Below, piece after piece: positions 63,887 through 64,000 of a stretch of 64,000 bases of DNA. The translations under genes and the position numbers were made by a program. This DNA comes from Butyrivibrio sp. INlla21 (lineage in GTDB: Bacteria; Bacillota; Clostridia; Lachnospirales; Lachnospiraceae). Location: NCBI RefSeq assembly GCF_900116875.1, contig NZ_FPCC01000009.1:62001-126000 (forward strand), written 5' to 3'. A model generated the notes under the pieces. That model searched no databases and was not told where the DNA came from. It worked only from the letters and a program-made list of their open reading frames with translations. The number at the start of each line of letters is the position of its first letter. Within the stretch, counting starts at the first letter, position 1.

Positions 63887-64000
63887 TTATTTAACAACTT
63901 CACCCTTGATAGGCTTGATGGTCATAGTTACGATTGCAAGAAGAACCACACCGGTTACGATGTTCTGAACGGTCGTAGGAGCTCCTAGAGCAACGAAGCC
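63887..64000 (-). CDS. Second RbsC-like permease, 3' end only
   Basis: The C-terminal 37 residues are visible (ending TIKPIKGEVVK), with a hydrophobic helix VQNIVTGVVLLAIVTM typical of RbsC-family tails. The rest lies beyond the window. Its presence means the transporter uses two different permease subunits; the binding protein is probably further upstream. Confidence 0.8.
   Translation of the reverse strand, partial: GFVALGAPTTVQNIVTGVVLLAIVTMTIKPIKGEVVK

Noticed and set aside
1..64000. tRNA, rRNA, CRISPR array, transposase or phage genes
   Set aside because: I looked for tRNA T-arm patterns, regularly spaced direct repeats and integrase or transposase motifs and saw none.

Overview
The window looks like chromosomal DNA of an anaerobic, low- to mid-GC Firmicute of the Lachnospiraceae type (Butyrivibrio-like). 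Grounds: a complete Rnf complex, T-box leaders on trp and valS, overlapping ispH/rpsA genes, DUF4317 and DUF4860-type proteins, consensus sigma-A promoters, strong AGGAGG-type ribosome binding sites and a heparinase/GH88 sugar locus. The species call is inference. Most genes after about 5.3 kb lie on the minus strand. I found no tRNA, rRNA, CRISPR array, transposase or prophage.

Layout. 82-4648 (+): a degenerate GGDEF membrane protein, a transglutaminase-like lipoprotein, a GspF/PilC platform protein and four small single-pass proteins, resembling part of a type II secretion or type IV pilus-like machine. 4828-5190 (+): a stand-alone CheY. 5324-9044 (-): a heterodimeric ABC exporter. 9195-15630 (-): the full trpEGDCFBA operon behind a Trp-specifier T-box and a TTGACA-17-TAGAAT promoter. 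16032-17753 (-): an HTH/membrane regulator, a 40-codon ORF carrying only an ABC-permease EAA loop, and an ABC ATPase with missing motifs. 17983-20892 (-): S66 peptidase, GNAT acetyltransferase, dicarboxylate symporter. 20916-25299 (-): a membrane-anchored unknown, histidine phosphatase, PtsI and a 1-phosphofructokinase-type kinase. 25572-27323 (+): CheC-like and DUF4317 proteins. 27370-32601 (-): a small protein and rnfCDGEAB. 32779-33975 (+): a YprB-like exonuclease. 34092-37180 (-): CheR, a lipoprotein, a membrane acyltransferase.

37245-42728 (-) runs TetR, RpiR, BaiN-like flavoprotein, cmk, ispH, rpsA from one near-consensus promoter. 42833-48838 (-) holds a discoidin-like protein, heparinase II/III-like protein, GH88 hydrolase and DUF2264 protein, all without signal peptides, which suggests intracellular breakdown of uronic-acid oligosaccharides. 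48847-55969 (-) holds a TPR lipoprotein, RidA, an MBOAT/SGNH O-acetylation pair, a TPR membrane protein, a 54-residue acidic protein and FolC. 55989-58661 is valS with a T-box. 59119-60917 holds a lipoprotein and an unknown small protein. 61413-64000 holds an RbsA/RbsC-type sugar ABC transporter, cut by the window edge.

The most unusual items are (1) a dispersed intergenic element built from small hairpins with base-pair covariation (5192-5262, 61218-61290, and two tandem hairpins at 58696-58768 in the valS leader), and (2) the 40-codon permease-loop ORF coupled to a degenerate ATPase (16032-16735).
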